Notes: generated from the letters alone by a model not told the origin. A stretch of 64,000 nt of DNA from Betaproteobacteria bacterium HGW-Betaproteobacteria-7 (GCA_002840765.1 PHCE01000002.1:248001-312000); one strand, 5' to 3'; counted from the stretch's first letter, positions 51,617 to 64,000 are shown. Program-made: numbers and translations.

Positions 51617-53152
51617 ATGCACCGGCTAGTCCTGCCTGATCCGCGCAAAAATATCGAGGCGGCCTTTCAGGACATACCCACCGCCAAAAGCTGGCTGGCC
51701 CGCCAGCCCCAGGCGCAGGCCCTGCAGACTTTGGCCGCCATCTGCCTGCAGGTGGAGGCCGTGGACGGGGGCAAACTGGCGCCCGTGCTGGCCATCGACC
51801 TGCTCGATCTGCTGCGCTCCGCGGCCGTGCCGCTGCTGGACAACATCGAGACGCGCTATACGCGCAAGGCCCTGCCGCTAACCGAGGAGGAGAGGCGGAT
51901 TTTCGAATTGGCTGTCCGTGTCTGGCTGCGTCTGGGCATCGCCTACCTGCGCCAACTCGATGCCCTGCCGGCGGAGGCGCGCAGCAAGCCGCTCAATCGC
52001 GCGGCCAGTGCCCTGCGCATGGCAACTCACTGCTACTTTCTCGCCGCCTACGAATGCCCGTTGTCGCTCGACCGCCTGCTCTACAGCGTGCTGGCCGCCA
52101 GCAGCGACGCCGGTCTGCTGGACCAGCCCCTGGCCGACCCGGTTTTTCCCCACCTTGGCGAATCGACCGTTGGCGGCCATCTGGCCTGGACCTTCCTGCT
52201 CCGCCTGATCGACCCTTATCGCCTGACAGCGGCGCAGCTCACCGTAGCCAATCGGGCGATCAGCCGCTGGCGGGAGCTGGTCAGCTTCCGCAGTGAACCG
52301 GACAGCGATGCGCGCGCCCACGACATTGATCTGGCACCGCTTTGCGGCGGCCAGCCGGCAGCGGGAACACCGCGCTGGCTGGGCGTTCGCTCGGTCGCCC
52401 GCAAGATCGACCAGCGTCTGGCGGCGCTCAAGGCCGGCGAGTCGCCGGAATCGCTGAAGCTGGGCCGGGAATTGTCGGCTGCCGCCTGCATTCGCCTGCT
52501 CGAGGAGCTGCGCTTCAGCCTGGATGCCCATGAACGCGAGATGGCCGGCGAGAACGGCGAAATCACGCTTATTTTCGGCGGCGAGCCGGCCTACGCGCTG
52601 CTCCATGGCGACTATCTCAATCGCCCGGACAGCCTGGATACCAGGAGCGCCTCGCTGGCCCACCAGCGCATGGCCCTGTTCGGCTTCGACCGCATCGAAT
52701 CACTGGCCACTACCGTCAAGCGCATTGAGGTACCCGGAGAAACCTGGACCATCATCGACGGCATGCTCATTCGCGCCGCCGGACAACTGACCAGCCGCCA
52801 CCAGTCGCCCTGCCTGGTGGCCGCCCGCCTCGCTGGCAAAGCACGTCTCGGCGTGCTGTTCGGCCTGCAGGTAACGGCTGGTGATGTACTGACCGGCGGC
52901 CTGCACTGGTTCGCGGAAAGCGTCGAACCGGGCTGGCTGAAACGCACCGACCCGCTCGAGAGCGGTGCCCCGCGCACCCCGGTTTTCCTGATCCGCGAGG
53001 ACGATGAACTGTCGCTGATCCTCCCGGCCAACGTCGGCGCCCGGCTGGGCGTCGGTATTGCGATCGACGGCACCTCAGTGACCCATTTGCTGCCGCGGGA
53101 AGTGCTCGAACGCGGCATCGATTTTGTCCGCTACGCCTGCCGCGCCGGCTGA
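51617..53152 (+). CDS. conserved-looking protein of unknown function
   Basis: A 511-residue soluble protein I cannot assign. The first 330 residues look entirely helical (LQTLAAICLQVEAVDGGKLA, RIFELAVRVWLRLGIAYLRQ). The last 180 look like beta-rich modules (GETWTIIDGMLIRAAGQL, ARLGVLFGLQVTAGDVLTGG, DELSLILPANVGARLGVGI), somewhat reminiscent of PilZ-like barrels, though no RxxxR or DxSxxG motif is visible. The ATG at 51617 is chosen for the AAGGAG before it; an upstream in-frame start overlaps the divergent neighbour. A hairpin terminator follows the stop. Confidence 0.7.
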   Translation: MHRLVLPDPRKNIEAAFQDIPTAKSWLARQPQAQALQTLAAICLQVEAVDGGKLAPVLAIDLLDLLRSAAVPLLDNIETRYTRKALPLTEEERRIFELAVRVWLRLGIAYLRQLDALPAEARSKPLNRAASALRMATHCYFLAAYECPLSLDRLLYSVLAASSDAGLLDQPLADPVFPHLGESTVGGHLAWTFLLRLIDPYRLTAAQLTVANRAISRWRELVSFRSEPDSDARAHDIDLAPLCGGQPAAGTPRWLGVRSVARKIDQRLAALKAGESPESLKLGRELSAAACIRLLEELRFSLDAHEREMAGENGEITLIFGGEPAYALLHGDYLNRPDSLDTRSASLAHQRMALFGFDRIESLATTVKRIEVPGETWTIIDGMLIRAAGQLTSRHQSPCLVAARLAGKARLGVLFGLQVTAGDVLTGGLHWFAESVEPGWLKRTDPLESGAPRTPVFLIREDDELSLILPANVGARLGVGIAIDGTSVTHLLPREVLERGIDFVRYACRAG

Positions 53153-53159
53153 AATGAAA

Positions 53160-53183
53160 AAGGCCCGTCAGCAGACGGGCCTT
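53160..53183. terminator. bidirectional-type terminator between two convergent genes
   Basis: Perfect 10-bp stem AAGGCCCGTC/GACGGGCCTT (53160-53169 and 53174-53183) with loop AGCA. On the minus strand it is followed by five T, so it best serves the pccA operon; it may also stop the plus-strand gene. Confidence 0.8.
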
Positions 53184-53223
53184 GCTGGTCATGGCCGCCG
53201 GAAGCATCCGGCGGCTGGGTCGA

Positions 53224-55227
53224 TCACTCGAACTCGATGATGATCTGATCCACCGTCAGGCTTTCGCCGGCGGCAGCCGAGATCTTCTTGACCTTGCAAT
53301 CCTGGTCGGCCTTGAGGATGTTTTCCATCTTCATGGCTTCGATGACTGCCAGCTTCTCGCCTGCCTTGACGTCCTGACCGACCTGAACGGCGACTTCGCG
53401 GAGCAGACCCGGCATCGGCGACATCAGGAATTTCGACAGGTCGGGTGCCTGCTTCTCCGGCATCAGCGCCAGCAGTTCGGCAGCGCGGGCGCTCATGACC
53501 ATGAAGTCAGCACGCGTGCCCCAGTGGAACAGGCTGTATTTGGTCTTGTGCCGCTCGACCTGGAGGGTGAACTCCTCACCGTTACAGGTGCCGTTGAACA
53601 GCGATTCGCCCAGCTTCCAGCCAGACAGGATCTCGTACATCTCACCCTTGTACTCGACGTGGTAGCCACCCGGGATCGGACGGGCAACGACCATGTGGTT
53701 CTCGTTGCCGTTCGGGTTGAGACGCACGACACACCAGCTGTCGCTGACCAGACGTTCGTGCCCCTCTAACTGGCCGGTGATCGAGGCGGAGCGGTCGGTG
53801 AAGGCACGATAAACGTAGGCAGCCACCGATACCAGCAAGGCCGGGTCATCGTGCGGCACCATCGAGGCATCGAAGCCGGTCGGGTAGTGCTTGGGGATGA
53901 AGCCGGTGTCGAAGATGCCGGAATGGAAAACCGGATGCTGCATCAGCGCCGCCTGGAACGGAATGTTCGAGGAGATGCCGCGGATGACGAAACCATTCAA
54001 CGCATCGCGCATGCGGGCAATGGCCTGCTCGCGGGTGGCACCGTGCACGATCAGCTTGGCGATCATCGAGTCGTAATACATCGAGATCTCGCCGCCGTCA
54101 TAGACGCCGGTATCGACGCGCACATGGCCAGAGATTTCCTGCGGCGGCTGGAACTTGACCAGACGACCGGTGGACGGCAGGAAGCCACGGAACGGGTCTT
54201 CGGCGTTGATGCGGCATTCCATGGCCCAGCCGTTGATCGGCACTTCAGCCTGGGTGATTGGCAGCTTCTCGCCGTAGGCGACGCGGATCATCTGCTCGAC
54301 CAGGTCGAGACCGGTGATCAGTTCGGTGACCGGGTGTTCGACCTGCAGGCGGGTGTTCATTTCCAGGAAGTAGAACTCCTTGGTGGCACCGGAAACGACG
54401 AACTCGACCGTACCGGCCGATTCGTAGTTCACCGCGCGGGCCAGGGCCACGGCCTGTTCGCCCATCGCCTTGCGCATTTCCGGATCGACGAAGGGGCTCG
54501 GCGCCTCTTCAATGACCTTCTGGTGACGACGCTGGATCGAGCAGTCACGCTCGTTCAGGTACACGTAGTTGCCGTGGCTATCGCCGAGCACCTGGATTTC
54601 GATGTGGCGCGGTTCCAGCACGTACTTTTCGATGAAGACGCGGTCGTCGCCGAAGGAGTTGCGCGCTTCATTGACGCAGGACGAGAAGCCTTCGTGCGCT
54701 TCGGCGTCATTGTAGGCGACGCGCAGGCCCTTGCCGCCACCGCCGGCGGAGGCCTTGATCATCACTGGATAGCCGATGCCCTGGGCGATCTTGACCGCTT
54801 CGTCAGGACCGGCGATGGCATCGTTGTAGCCCGGAATGGTATTGACGTTAGCGGCAATGGCCAGCTTCTTGGACTCGATCTTGTCGCCCATCTTGGCGAC
54901 CGAGTAATGCTTCGGGCCGATGAATTTGATGCCTTCTTCCTCCAGACGGCGGGAGAAGGTGGCGTTTTCGGACAGGAAGCCGTAGCCCGGATGGACAGCC
55001 TGAGCACCGGTCTGCTTGCAGGCAGCGATGATCTTGTCCATGACCAGGTAGGACTCTTTCGAGGCAGCCGGGCCGATACAGACAGCTTCGTCAGCCAGGT
55101 CGACGTGCAGCGCATCCTTGTCGGCTTCGGAATAGACGGCAACGGTCTTGATGCCCATCTTGCGGGCAGTCTTGATGACGCGGCAGGCAATTTCGCCGCG
55201 GTTTGCGATCAGAATCTTGGTGAACAT
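53224..55227 (-). CDS. pccA: propionyl-CoA carboxylase alpha (biotin) subunit
   Basis: A 667-residue biotin carboxylase fused to a carboxyl-carrier domain. It has ANRGEIACRV, the ATP-grasp glycine loop KASAGGGGKGLR, EMNTRLQVEHPVTE, a PCC-type BT linker (about 480-590) and the biotin site EAMKM with Lys633. With PccB it carboxylates propionyl-CoA to methylmalonyl-CoA. Assignment to propionyl-CoA rather than acetyl- or methylcrotonyl-CoA rests on the BT linker and the mutase operon. It is the last gene of the mutase-meaB-pccB-pccA order. Confidence 0.92.
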   Translation of the reverse strand: MFTKILIANRGEIACRVIKTARKMGIKTVAVYSEADKDALHVDLADEAVCIGPAASKESYLVMDKIIAACKQTGAQAVHPGYGFLSENATFSRRLEEEGIKFIGPKHYSVAKMGDKIESKKLAIAANVNTIPGYNDAIAGPDEAVKIAQGIGYPVMIKASAGGGGKGLRVAYNDAEAHEGFSSCVNEARNSFGDDRVFIEKYVLEPRHIEIQVLGDSHGNYVYLNERDCSIQRRHQKVIEEAPSPFVDPEMRKAMGEQAVALARAVNYESAGTVEFVVSGATKEFYFLEMNTRLQVEHPVTELITGLDLVEQMIRVAYGEKLPITQAEVPINGWAMECRINAEDPFRGFLPSTGRLVKFQPPQEISGHVRVDTGVYDGGEISMYYDSMIAKLIVHGATREQAIARMRDALNGFVIRGISSNIPFQAALMQHPVFHSGIFDTGFIPKHYPTGFDASMVPHDDPALLVSVAAYVYRAFTDRSASITGQLEGHERLVSDSWCVVRLNPNGNENHMVVARPIPGGYHVEYKGEMYEILSGWKLGESLFNGTCNGEEFTLQVERHKTKYSLFHWGTRADFMVMSARAAELLALMPEKQAPDLSKFLMSPMPGLLREVAVQVGQDVKAGEKLAVIEAMKMENILKADQDCKVKKISAAAGESLTVDQIIIEFE

Positions 55228-55248
55228 ATTCCTTTTTCTCCCTGACGC

Positions 55249-56784
<1,536 letters not shown>

Positions 56785-56819
56785 AAAGACTCCCTAAATG
56801 GAACGGGTGATGTGAAAAC

Positions 56820-57830
56820 TCAGTGTTTCAAATAATCGAGCAACGCATACGCGGCGGCGGCCGGCGTCGTATGCCCGTCCTCGACGGAACGGATGAAGGC
56901 GGGCAGGTTTTCCTGCACACGCGGGTGCTGGCGGAAATGCTGGTGCAGGCCGGATTCGATCAGCTGCCACATCCACGACAGCGCCTGATGCTGGCGCTTG
57001 GCGGCAAATTCGCCGGTCGGCTTCAAGGCCGCCTGGTATTTCTCGACTTCGGCCCAGAATTCGACGATTCCCTGCTTGTGCAAGGCTGACAGTGCGATGA
57101 CCGGAGGTGCCCAGTTGGGCGAGGCCGGGCGCAGCATGTGCAGCGCGTTACGCCACTGGGCCCGGACGACGGCGGTCGCCTGCTTGTCGATGTCGGCCTT
57201 GTTGATGACCACCATGTCGGCGATCTCGACGATGCCTTTCTTGATCGCCTGCAAATCATCGCCGGCATTCGGCAACTGCAGCAGGCAGAACATGTCGACC
57301 ATGCCAGCGACCGTCGTTTCCGACTGGCCGACGCCAACGGTCTCGATGATGATCACGTCGTAGCCCGAGGCCTCGCAGAGCAGCATAGCCTCGCGCGACT
57401 TTTCGGCGACACCACCAAGCGAACCGGACGACGGGCTCGGCCGGATGAAGGCTTCTTCGCGCTGGCTCAACAACTCCATGCGCGTCTTGTCGCCGAGGAT
57501 GGAACCACCGGACACCGACGACGACGGATCGACAGCGAGCACGGCCAGTTTCTTGCCCTGCTCGATCAGCCAGATGCCCAGTGCCTCGATGAAGGTCGAT
57601 TTGCCGGCCCCCGGGACGCCGGAAATGCCGATACGAATCGCCTTGCCGGTGCTCGGGAGCAGCGCGTTGAGCACCTGTTGCGCCCGCTGCTGATGATCGG
57701 CGCGGGTCGACTCGATCAGCGTGATCGCCTTGGCCAGCGCCCGGCGCTGGCCGGCGAGCACGCCGTCGACCAGTTGCCGGTCGGCATCAGACAGAAGATT
57801 GGCCCGCACCGGCGCCTCGTCCAGTTTCAT
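56820..57830 (-). CDS. meaB: methylmalonyl-CoA mutase GTPase chaperone MeaB
   Basis: A 336-residue G3E GTPase that protects and reloads the B12-dependent mutase. Motifs are the P-loop GVPGAGKSTF, AVDPSSSVSGGSILGDKTRM, the switch ETVGVGQSE and NKADIDKQ. The start at 57830 lies 10 bases after the mutase stop. Immediate linkage to the mutase supports MeaB instead of the lysine/ornithine transport ATPase name (ArgK) sometimes given. Confidence 0.94.
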   Translation of the reverse strand: MKLDEAPVRANLLSDADRQLVDGVLAGQRRALAKAITLIESTRADHQQRAQQVLNALLPSTGKAIRIGISGVPGAGKSTFIEALGIWLIEQGKKLAVLAVDPSSSVSGGSILGDKTRMELLSQREEAFIRPSPSSGSLGGVAEKSREAMLLCEASGYDVIIIETVGVGQSETTVAGMVDMFCLLQLPNAGDDLQAIKKGIVEIADMVVINKADIDKQATAVVRAQWRNALHMLRPASPNWAPPVIALSALHKQGIVEFWAEVEKYQAALKPTGEFAAKRQHQALSWMWQLIESGLHQHFRQHPRVQENLPAFIRSVEDGHTTPAAAAYALLDYLKH

Positions 57831-57840
57831 CCGCGACGAC

Positions 57841-59991
<2,151 letters not shown>

Positions 59992-60033
59992 GAAACACCT
60001 CTCGCCGATTCGATTTTTTCGGGCCGATGATGC

Positions 60034-60048
60034 AGAATTCAAAATTCT
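60034..60048. promoter_or_regulatory. inverted repeat upstream of the mutase gene
   Basis: AGAATT and AATTCT flank CAA (60034-60039 and 60043-60048), 43 bases before the mutase start. It could be an operator for the mutase operon. Evidence is symmetry and position only. Confidence 0.35.
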
Positions 60049-60065
60049 ACGCGTTTGGGCCCGGC

Positions 60066-60109
60066 TTGACATAGCCAGCCCTGCATAATACTGTATCCAT
60101 AATTATGGA
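60066..60109 (+). promoter_or_regulatory. promoter and candidate operator of the GntR regulator gene
   Basis: A perfect -35 TTGACA (60066-60071) is followed, 17 bases on, by TACTGT as a weak -10. A 14-bp perfect palindrome TCCATAATTATGGA (60096-60109) lies just after the likely transcription start, where a repressor could act. Autoregulation by the GntR protein is inference. Confidence 0.5.
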
Positions 60110-60156
60110 AGCAAGTCGGCAATGTACCGATCCGCTCCTGGACACCACACCACAAA

Positions 60157-60822
60157 ATGAACCGTATCGCACCAACCGCGCTTTACCAGGAAGTGGCCGA
60201 ACGACTGCGCCAGCGTATCTTTGCCCACGAACTGACGCCCGGCACCTGGATCGACGAGCAAAAGCTCGCTGAACAGTACGGCATCTCACGCACACCGCTG
60301 CGCGAGGCGCTCAAGGTTCTCGCCTCGGAAGGCCTGGTCGAATTGAAGCCGCGCCGCGGCTGCTACGTGACCGAGATTTCCCGCCAGGACCTCGACGACA
60401 TCTTCCCGCTGATGGCCATGCTCGAGGGCCGTTGCGCCGTGGACGCCGTGCGCCGCGCCAAGCCGGCCGACGTCCGTGATCTGAAGGTGATTCATGAGCG
60501 CCTCGAAGCCGCCGCCCGCGACGGCCGCATCGATGCCTTCTTTGAAGCCAACCAGGAATTCCACAAGCGCATCCAGGAACTGGCCAACAACCGCTGGCTG
60601 CTCTCGGTCATTCAGGACCTGCGCAAGGTGCTCAAGCTCTCGCGCCTGCATTCGCTGTCGCTGGAAGGCCGCCTGCAGCAATCGCTGGACGAGCACCGCA
60701 GCATCATGGCCGCCTTCGAAGCCGGCGACGCCGAAGCAGCCGAAAAGATCATGCACGACCACCTGCTCTCCGGCCGCGACGCCCTCGCCCGCATCCAGGA
60801 CGTCGGCGGCAAGGCCGCCTGA
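60157..60822 (+). CDS. GntR-family (FCD/FadR type) regulator
   Basis: A 221-residue regulator: N-terminal winged helix (LYQEVAERLRQRIF, the recognition region ISRTPLREALKVLASEGLVEL) and a C-terminal all-helical FCD domain. The FCD metal-binding pattern is visible as Asp/His residues in ANQEFHKRI, LDEHRSIM and MHDHLLSGRDA. Divergent position to the mutase-meaB-pccBA operon suggests it controls propionate or methylmalonyl-CoA metabolism and responds to an organic acid or acyl-CoA. The effector is not readable. Confidence 0.9.
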   Translation: MNRIAPTALYQEVAERLRQRIFAHELTPGTWIDEQKLAEQYGISRTPLREALKVLASEGLVELKPRRGCYVTEISRQDLDDIFPLMAMLEGRCAVDAVRRAKPADVRDLKVIHERLEAAARDGRIDAFFEANQEFHKRIQELANNRWLLSVIQDLRKVLKLSRLHSLSLEGRLQQSLDEHRSIMAAFEAGDAEAAEKIMHDHLLSGRDALARIQDVGGKAA

Positions 60823-60936
60823 AAGCGACACCGCGGCCCTGGCGAGGGTCGCTAGCGCATTCACCGTTCGATGTCGGCAAACAACCGATCGTAGATATCG
60901 ATCACTGCGTCATTCCCCGGCAAGCCGGGGTGAACC

Positions 60937-60973
60937 AAAAAAAACCCCGACTGCCACAGCAGTCGGGGTTTTT
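60937..60973. terminator. bidirectional intrinsic terminator
   Basis: Stem CCCCGACTG/CAGTCGGGG (60945-60953 and 60960-60968), preceded by eight A and followed by five T, so it works on both strands. It separates the GntR gene from the convergent actP gene. Confidence 0.9.
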
Positions 60974-60989
60974 GCACGTCGATGGACGA

Positions 60990-62660
60990 TTAGTGCTTGG
61001 CTGCTCCGGAAGCGCCAAAACCGGTCTGCGCCCGCACGTACTGATCTTCGAAAGCCTCGATCTCCTTGCCGGCACGGACGCTGCTGTCGCTCTTCGAGAA
61101 GATGAAGGCGAGCAGGAAGGCCAGCGGCATGGCGAACAGGGCCGGCTGGGTGTAGGGGAAGAGCGGGGCAGCATTGCCCAGCACGTCCACCCACACCGAC
61201 TTCGAGAAGACCACGAAGAGCACGGCGGAAACCAGGCCACCGTAACCACCCCAGAGGGCGCCACGGGTGGTCAGGCCCTTCCAGTACATGGACAGGATCA
61301 GCACCGGGAAGTTGGCAGCCGCAGCAACACCGAAGGCCAGACCGACCATGAAGGCGATGTTCTGCTTTTCAAAGGCGATGCCGAGAACGATGGCGACGAA
61401 GCCAAGACAGATCGTGGCAATCCGCGAAACACGGATTTCTGAGGCCTCAGAAGCCTGACCCTTCTTGATCACGCGAGCATAGATGTCATGCGAAATGGCC
61501 GAAGCACCAGCCAGCGCCAGGCCGGAAACGACGGCCAGGATGGTGGCGAAGGCGACGGCAGCCAGGAAGCCGAGCAGCATGTTGCCGCCGACGGCGTTGG
61601 CCAGGTGCATGGCGACCATGTTGCCGCCGCCGATCAGCTTGCCGCCGACGACACCACCTTCAAAGAACTCGGGATTCTGGCCGACGATCAGGATGCCGCA
61701 CAGGCCCATCAGGAAGATGACGTTGAAGAAGTAGGCAACGAATCCGGAGGCGTAAAGCACCGACTTGCGTGCTTCCTTGGCGTCGCTGACGGTGAAGAAA
61801 CGCATCAGGATGTGCGGCAAGCCGGCGGTACCGAACATCAGGCCGAGACCGAGCGAGATGGCGGTGATCGGATCGGCGAGCAGGCTGCCCGGCGACATCA
61901 GCTTGTCGCCCAGCTTATGCACGGCGGTCGCTTTTTCCAGCAAGTTGCTGAAGGAGAAGTCGAACTGACTAAAGGCCAGGAACATCACCAGCGTGCCGCC
62001 GAACAGCAACATGCAGGCCTTGATGATCTGCACCCAGGTCGTCGCGACCATGCCGCCGAAGGTGACATACACCATCATCAGCAGACCCACCGCGAAGATG
62101 GCAACGTTGTAGTCAAGACCGAAGAGGAGCTTGATCAGCTGACCGGCACCGACCATCTGGGCGATCAGGTAGAAGCAGACCACGGTCAGCGAGGAGATCG
62201 CGGCCATGGTGCGCACCTTGCCCTGGTCGAGGCGATAGGCGGTAATGTCGGAGAAGGTGAACTTGCCCAGGTTGCGCAGACGTTCGGCCATCAGGAAGAG
62301 GATGATCGGCCAGCCGGCGAAGAAGCACAGCATGTAGATATAGCCGTCGTAACCCTGCATGTAGACCATGGCGGTCAGACCGAGCAGCGTGGCCGCCGAC
62401 ATGTAGTCACCGGCAATGGCCAGACCGTTCTGGAAACCGGTGATGCCGCCGCCGGCGGTGTAGAAGTCCGAGGTGGACTTGGTGCGGCTGGCCGCCCAGT
62501 AGGTGATCCCCATGGTCATCGCCACGAAGATGCAGAACATGATGATGGCGTGCCAGTTGGTCGCCTGCTTTTCGGTAGCGCCAACAGCGTCGGCAGCGAG
62601 GGCCAGGTGGCTCAGGCCAAGCAGGCCGAGCGTCGTAGCCAATTGAATGATGCGGTGCAT
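60990..62660 (-). CDS. actP: cation/acetate symporter ActP
   Basis: A 556-residue sodium:solute symporter family protein with signal-like N-terminus ([16 protein letters not shown]) and about thirteen membrane helices. Diagnostic stretches are [55 protein letters not shown] and the C-terminal [21 protein letters not shown]. It takes up acetate and other short carboxylates, perhaps propionate, which suits the adjacent pathway. Its start overlaps the stop of the DUF485 gene. Confidence 0.95.
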   Translation of the reverse strand: MHRIIQLATTLGLLGLSHLALAADAVGATEKQATNWHAIIMFCIFVAMTMGITYWAASRTKSTSDFYTAGGGITGFQNGLAIAGDYMSAATLLGLTAMVYMQGYDGYIYMLCFFAGWPIILFLMAERLRNLGKFTFSDITAYRLDQGKVRTMAAISSLTVVCFYLIAQMVGAGQLIKLLFGLDYNVAIFAVGLLMMVYVTFGGMVATTWVQIIKACMLLFGGTLVMFLAFSQFDFSFSNLLEKATAVHKLGDKLMSPGSLLADPITAISLGLGLMFGTAGLPHILMRFFTVSDAKEARKSVLYASGFVAYFFNVIFLMGLCGILIVGQNPEFFEGGVVGGKLIGGGNMVAMHLANAVGGNMLLGFLAAVAFATILAVVSGLALAGASAISHDIYARVIKKGQASEASEIRVSRIATICLGFVAIVLGIAFEKQNIAFMVGLAFGVAAAANFPVLILSMYWKGLTTRGALWGGYGGLVSAVLFVVFSKSVWVDVLGNAAPLFPYTQPALFAMPLAFLLAFIFSKSDSSVRAGKEIEAFEDQYVRAQTGFGASGAAKH

Positions 62661-62980
62661 TATTTGTTCTCCTTCCAGGCTTCCTTGACGATTTCCTGGG
62701 TCATGGCATCGAATTCGGTATTGGCACGGCGGACATAGAGTGCCGTCAGTACCCAGAAGAAGATGAACATGAATAATTCGACGGCCACGCCAACGGTGAC
62801 CATTGAGCCTTCGGCGATCGGCTGGCCCAGCGAGGCCGGGCTGAAAGCGACGACCATCACGAATCCGTAGAACATGGTCAATACGATGGCGGCCAGCGTC
62901 CAGGCAAATCGCTCCCTCCTCGAAACCAGCTCCAGGAACTTCGGATTGGCCCGCATCCGCTCATACATAGCGCTGCTCAT
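62660..62980 (-). CDS. DUF485 membrane protein (YjcH type)
   Basis: A 106-residue protein with two membrane helices ([20 protein letters not shown] and [20 protein letters not shown]) and the family motif [11 protein letters not shown]. YjcH proteins are encoded immediately before actP in many proteobacteria, as here, and probably assist the symporter. A ribosome site GGAGAA precedes the ATG. Confidence 0.93.
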   Translation of the reverse strand: MSSAMYERMRANPKFLELVSRRERFAWTLAAIVLTMFYGFVMVVAFSPASLGQPIAEGSMVTVGVAVELFMFIFFWVLTALYVRRANTEFDAMTQEIVKEAWKENK

Positions 62981-63035
62981 GGCTAGTTCTCCTTTGTTAA
63001 TTAATAATTACCGTCTTTCGGCGGCCAGAATCTTA

Positions 63036-63047
63036 TCTTATATAAGA
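63036..63047. promoter_or_regulatory. 12-bp palindrome in the actP/crotonase divergent region
   Basis: TCTTATATAAGA is a perfect palindrome 56 bases before the DUF485 gene in an AT-rich divergent promoter region. It contains TATAA on both strands, so it may be a -10 element or an operator. Confidence 0.3.
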
Positions 63048-63118
63048 GTCAAACCGGTTGATTTGTATCAGCCATTACGCATTAATTTATTGATTTTCCG
63101 AAAAGGGATATCCCACAG

Positions 63119-63895
63119 ATGAGTCAGATCCACCTCTTGATTGATGGCGAAATCGCCACGCTGCTGCTCGACAATCCGGGCAAGCTAAATGCCATCAACC
63201 TCGCCATGTGGCAGCAACTGGCTGGCCACATGGCGGCGATTAGCGCCGATTCCGGCGTCCGCTGCGTCGTCATCCGCGGCGCCGGCAACGAGGCCTTCGC
63301 CGCCGGTGGCGATCTCGAGGAATTCGTCAACGGCCGGGCGACACTCGAGCAGGCGCTGCACTACCACGGGCAGGTCGCCGCGGCGCTCAACGCCATTGCC
63401 GACTGCCCGCACCCGACCGTCGCCCTGATTCGCGGCGCCTGTATCGGCGGCGGCCTGGAAATCGCCGGCGTCTGCGACCTGCGCATCTGCGGCGTAGGTG
63501 CGCGTTTCGGCGCGCCGATCAACAAGCTCGGCTTCTCCATGTATCCCGGCGAAATGGAAGGCCTGCTCAAGCTGGCCGGCCCGGCGGTGATGAAAGAGAT
63601 CCTGCTCGAAGGGCGCATCCTGACCGCCACCGAGGCCTACGAAAAAGGCTTGGTCACCCGCGTCGTGCCGGACGCCCAGGTCGAGGACGAAGCCTATGCC
63701 TCGGCCCGGCGCATCGCCGCCGGCGCACCGTTGGTCGCCGGCTGGCACAAGCAGTGGATCCGCCGCCTGCAAAGCGGCAAGCCGCTCAACGACGAGGAAA
63801 AAGCCGCCTCCTTCGCCTTCCTCGACACTGAAGACTACAAGGAAGGGCTGAGCGCCTTTCTGGAAAAACGCAAGCCGGTATTCAAGGCACGCTAA
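63119..63895 (+). CDS. crotonase (enoyl-CoA hydratase/isomerase) family protein
   Basis: A 258-residue crotonase-fold protein. The oxyanion-hole region AFAAGGDLEEF and RGACIGGGLEIAGVCDLRI are clear, and the first catalytic Glu (Glu114, equal to Glu144 of rat hydratase) is present. The second (Glu164, in the usual FGxPE) is replaced by Ile134 (FGAPINKLGFSMYPGEMEG). Therefore ordinary enoyl-CoA hydration is doubtful, and an isomerase, decarboxylase or hydrolase role is possible. It is divergent from the acetate uptake genes. Confidence 0.82.
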   Translation: MSQIHLLIDGEIATLLLDNPGKLNAINLAMWQQLAGHMAAISADSGVRCVVIRGAGNEAFAAGGDLEEFVNGRATLEQALHYHGQVAAALNAIADCPHPTVALIRGACIGGGLEIAGVCDLRICGVGARFGAPINKLGFSMYPGEMEGLLKLAGPAVMKEILLEGRILTATEAYEKGLVTRVVPDAQVEDEAYASARRIAAGAPLVAGWHKQWIRRLQSGKPLNDEEKAASFAFLDTEDYKEGLSAFLEKRKPVFKAR

Positions 63896-63896
63896 G

Positions 63897-64000
63897 TCAG
63901 CTGCCGAAGACGGTGTGCAGCATCTTCGCCGAAAGCACAATCAACACGCCGGCAAAAACCTTTTTTAGCGTCGCCACCGGCAAGCGGTGCGCCAAGCGGG
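63897..64000 (-). CDS. C-terminal end of a TauE/SafE-type permease (runs off the window)
   Basis: The last 34 codons read HRLPVATLKKVFAGVLIVLS and end AKMLHTVFGS. This is the usual last cytoplasmic turn and final membrane helix of sulfite exporter TauE/SafE (TSUP) family proteins. Only the end is visible, so the substrate is unknown. Confidence 0.65.
   Translation of the reverse strand, partial: RLAHRLPVATLKKVFAGVLIVLSAKMLHTVFGS

Noticed and set aside
51617-53152. Annotation of the 511-residue protein as a PilZ c-di-GMP receptor.
   Set aside because: The RxxxR and D/NxSxxG motifs needed for PilZ binding could not be found.
60915-60930. Small hairpin CCCCGG-CAAG-CCGGGG close to the GntR gene, possibly a dispersed repeat.
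   Set aside because: Only a 6-bp stem, no T run, and a much better terminator lies directly after it; no second copy was noticed.

Overview
The window is GC-rich and densely coded. Gene content points to a betaproteobacterium of the Rhodocyclales type (Dechloromonas/Azonexus-like); this is inferred from protein families and gene order, not from a database search. The genes suggest a versatile respiratory organism that oxidises H2, matures c-type cytochromes and cbb3 oxidase, senses nitric oxide, and uses acetate and propionyl-CoA.

Region 1 (1-9.5 kb): the 5' part of a malic enzyme gene with an apparent internal in-frame deletion; a nickel permease behind a NikR-type operator; the H2-signalling kinase HupT; NikR; an NsrR-type NO-responsive repressor sharing a promoter region, with a good NsrR operator, with the oxidase assembly gene ccoG; an AAA ATPase; an MFS transporter; two unknown genes. 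Region 2 (9.6-36.4 kb, all on the minus strand except one tiny gene): a large [NiFe]-hydrogenase island. Reading with transcription from the right, it holds an O2-tolerant membrane-bound hydrogenase (hupSLC) with its maturation set (hupDFGHIJK) and hypABF; a second, standard-type Hyb hydrogenase (hybOABCD) with its own HupF and HybE and then hypCDE; and the regulatory H2 sensor (hoxBC), response regulator hoxA and hoxX. Each structural operon starts behind a sigma-54 type -24/-12 element, which fits activation by the NtrC-family regulator HoxA. A 60-bp perfect palindrome lies in frame inside hypF, and a roughly 450-bp structured repeat separates hypD from hypE.

Region 3 (36.6-43.1 kb): a 1663-residue CBS-PAS-GAF-GGDEF-EAL-CZB protein, followed by a patch of wrecked genes. 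The patch contains two oppositely oriented pieces that look like one rearranged histidine kinase gene, and the frameshifted tail of a multihaem cytochrome. Region 4 (43.2-50.3 kb): a complete ccmABCDEFGHI operon with a napF-like ferredoxin gene directly after it.

Region 5 (50.4-64 kb): a DHH phosphoesterase, two unknown genes, and a propionyl-CoA to succinyl-CoA operon (mutase-meaB-pccB-pccA) divergent from a GntR/FCD regulator. An acetate permease pair (DUF485-actP), a crotonase-family gene with an atypical active site, and the end of a TauE/SafE-type permease complete the window. No rRNA, tRNA, CRISPR array or intact insertion sequence was seen.

The parts fit together as follows. Nickel uptake and NikR supply the hydrogenases; HoxBC-HupT-HoxA senses H2 and switches on both energy-converting hydrogenases through sigma-54; Hyp and Hup proteins build the active sites; electrons enter the quinone pool through HupC and HybB; and the Ccm and CcoG proteins build the cytochromes and oxidase that consume them.
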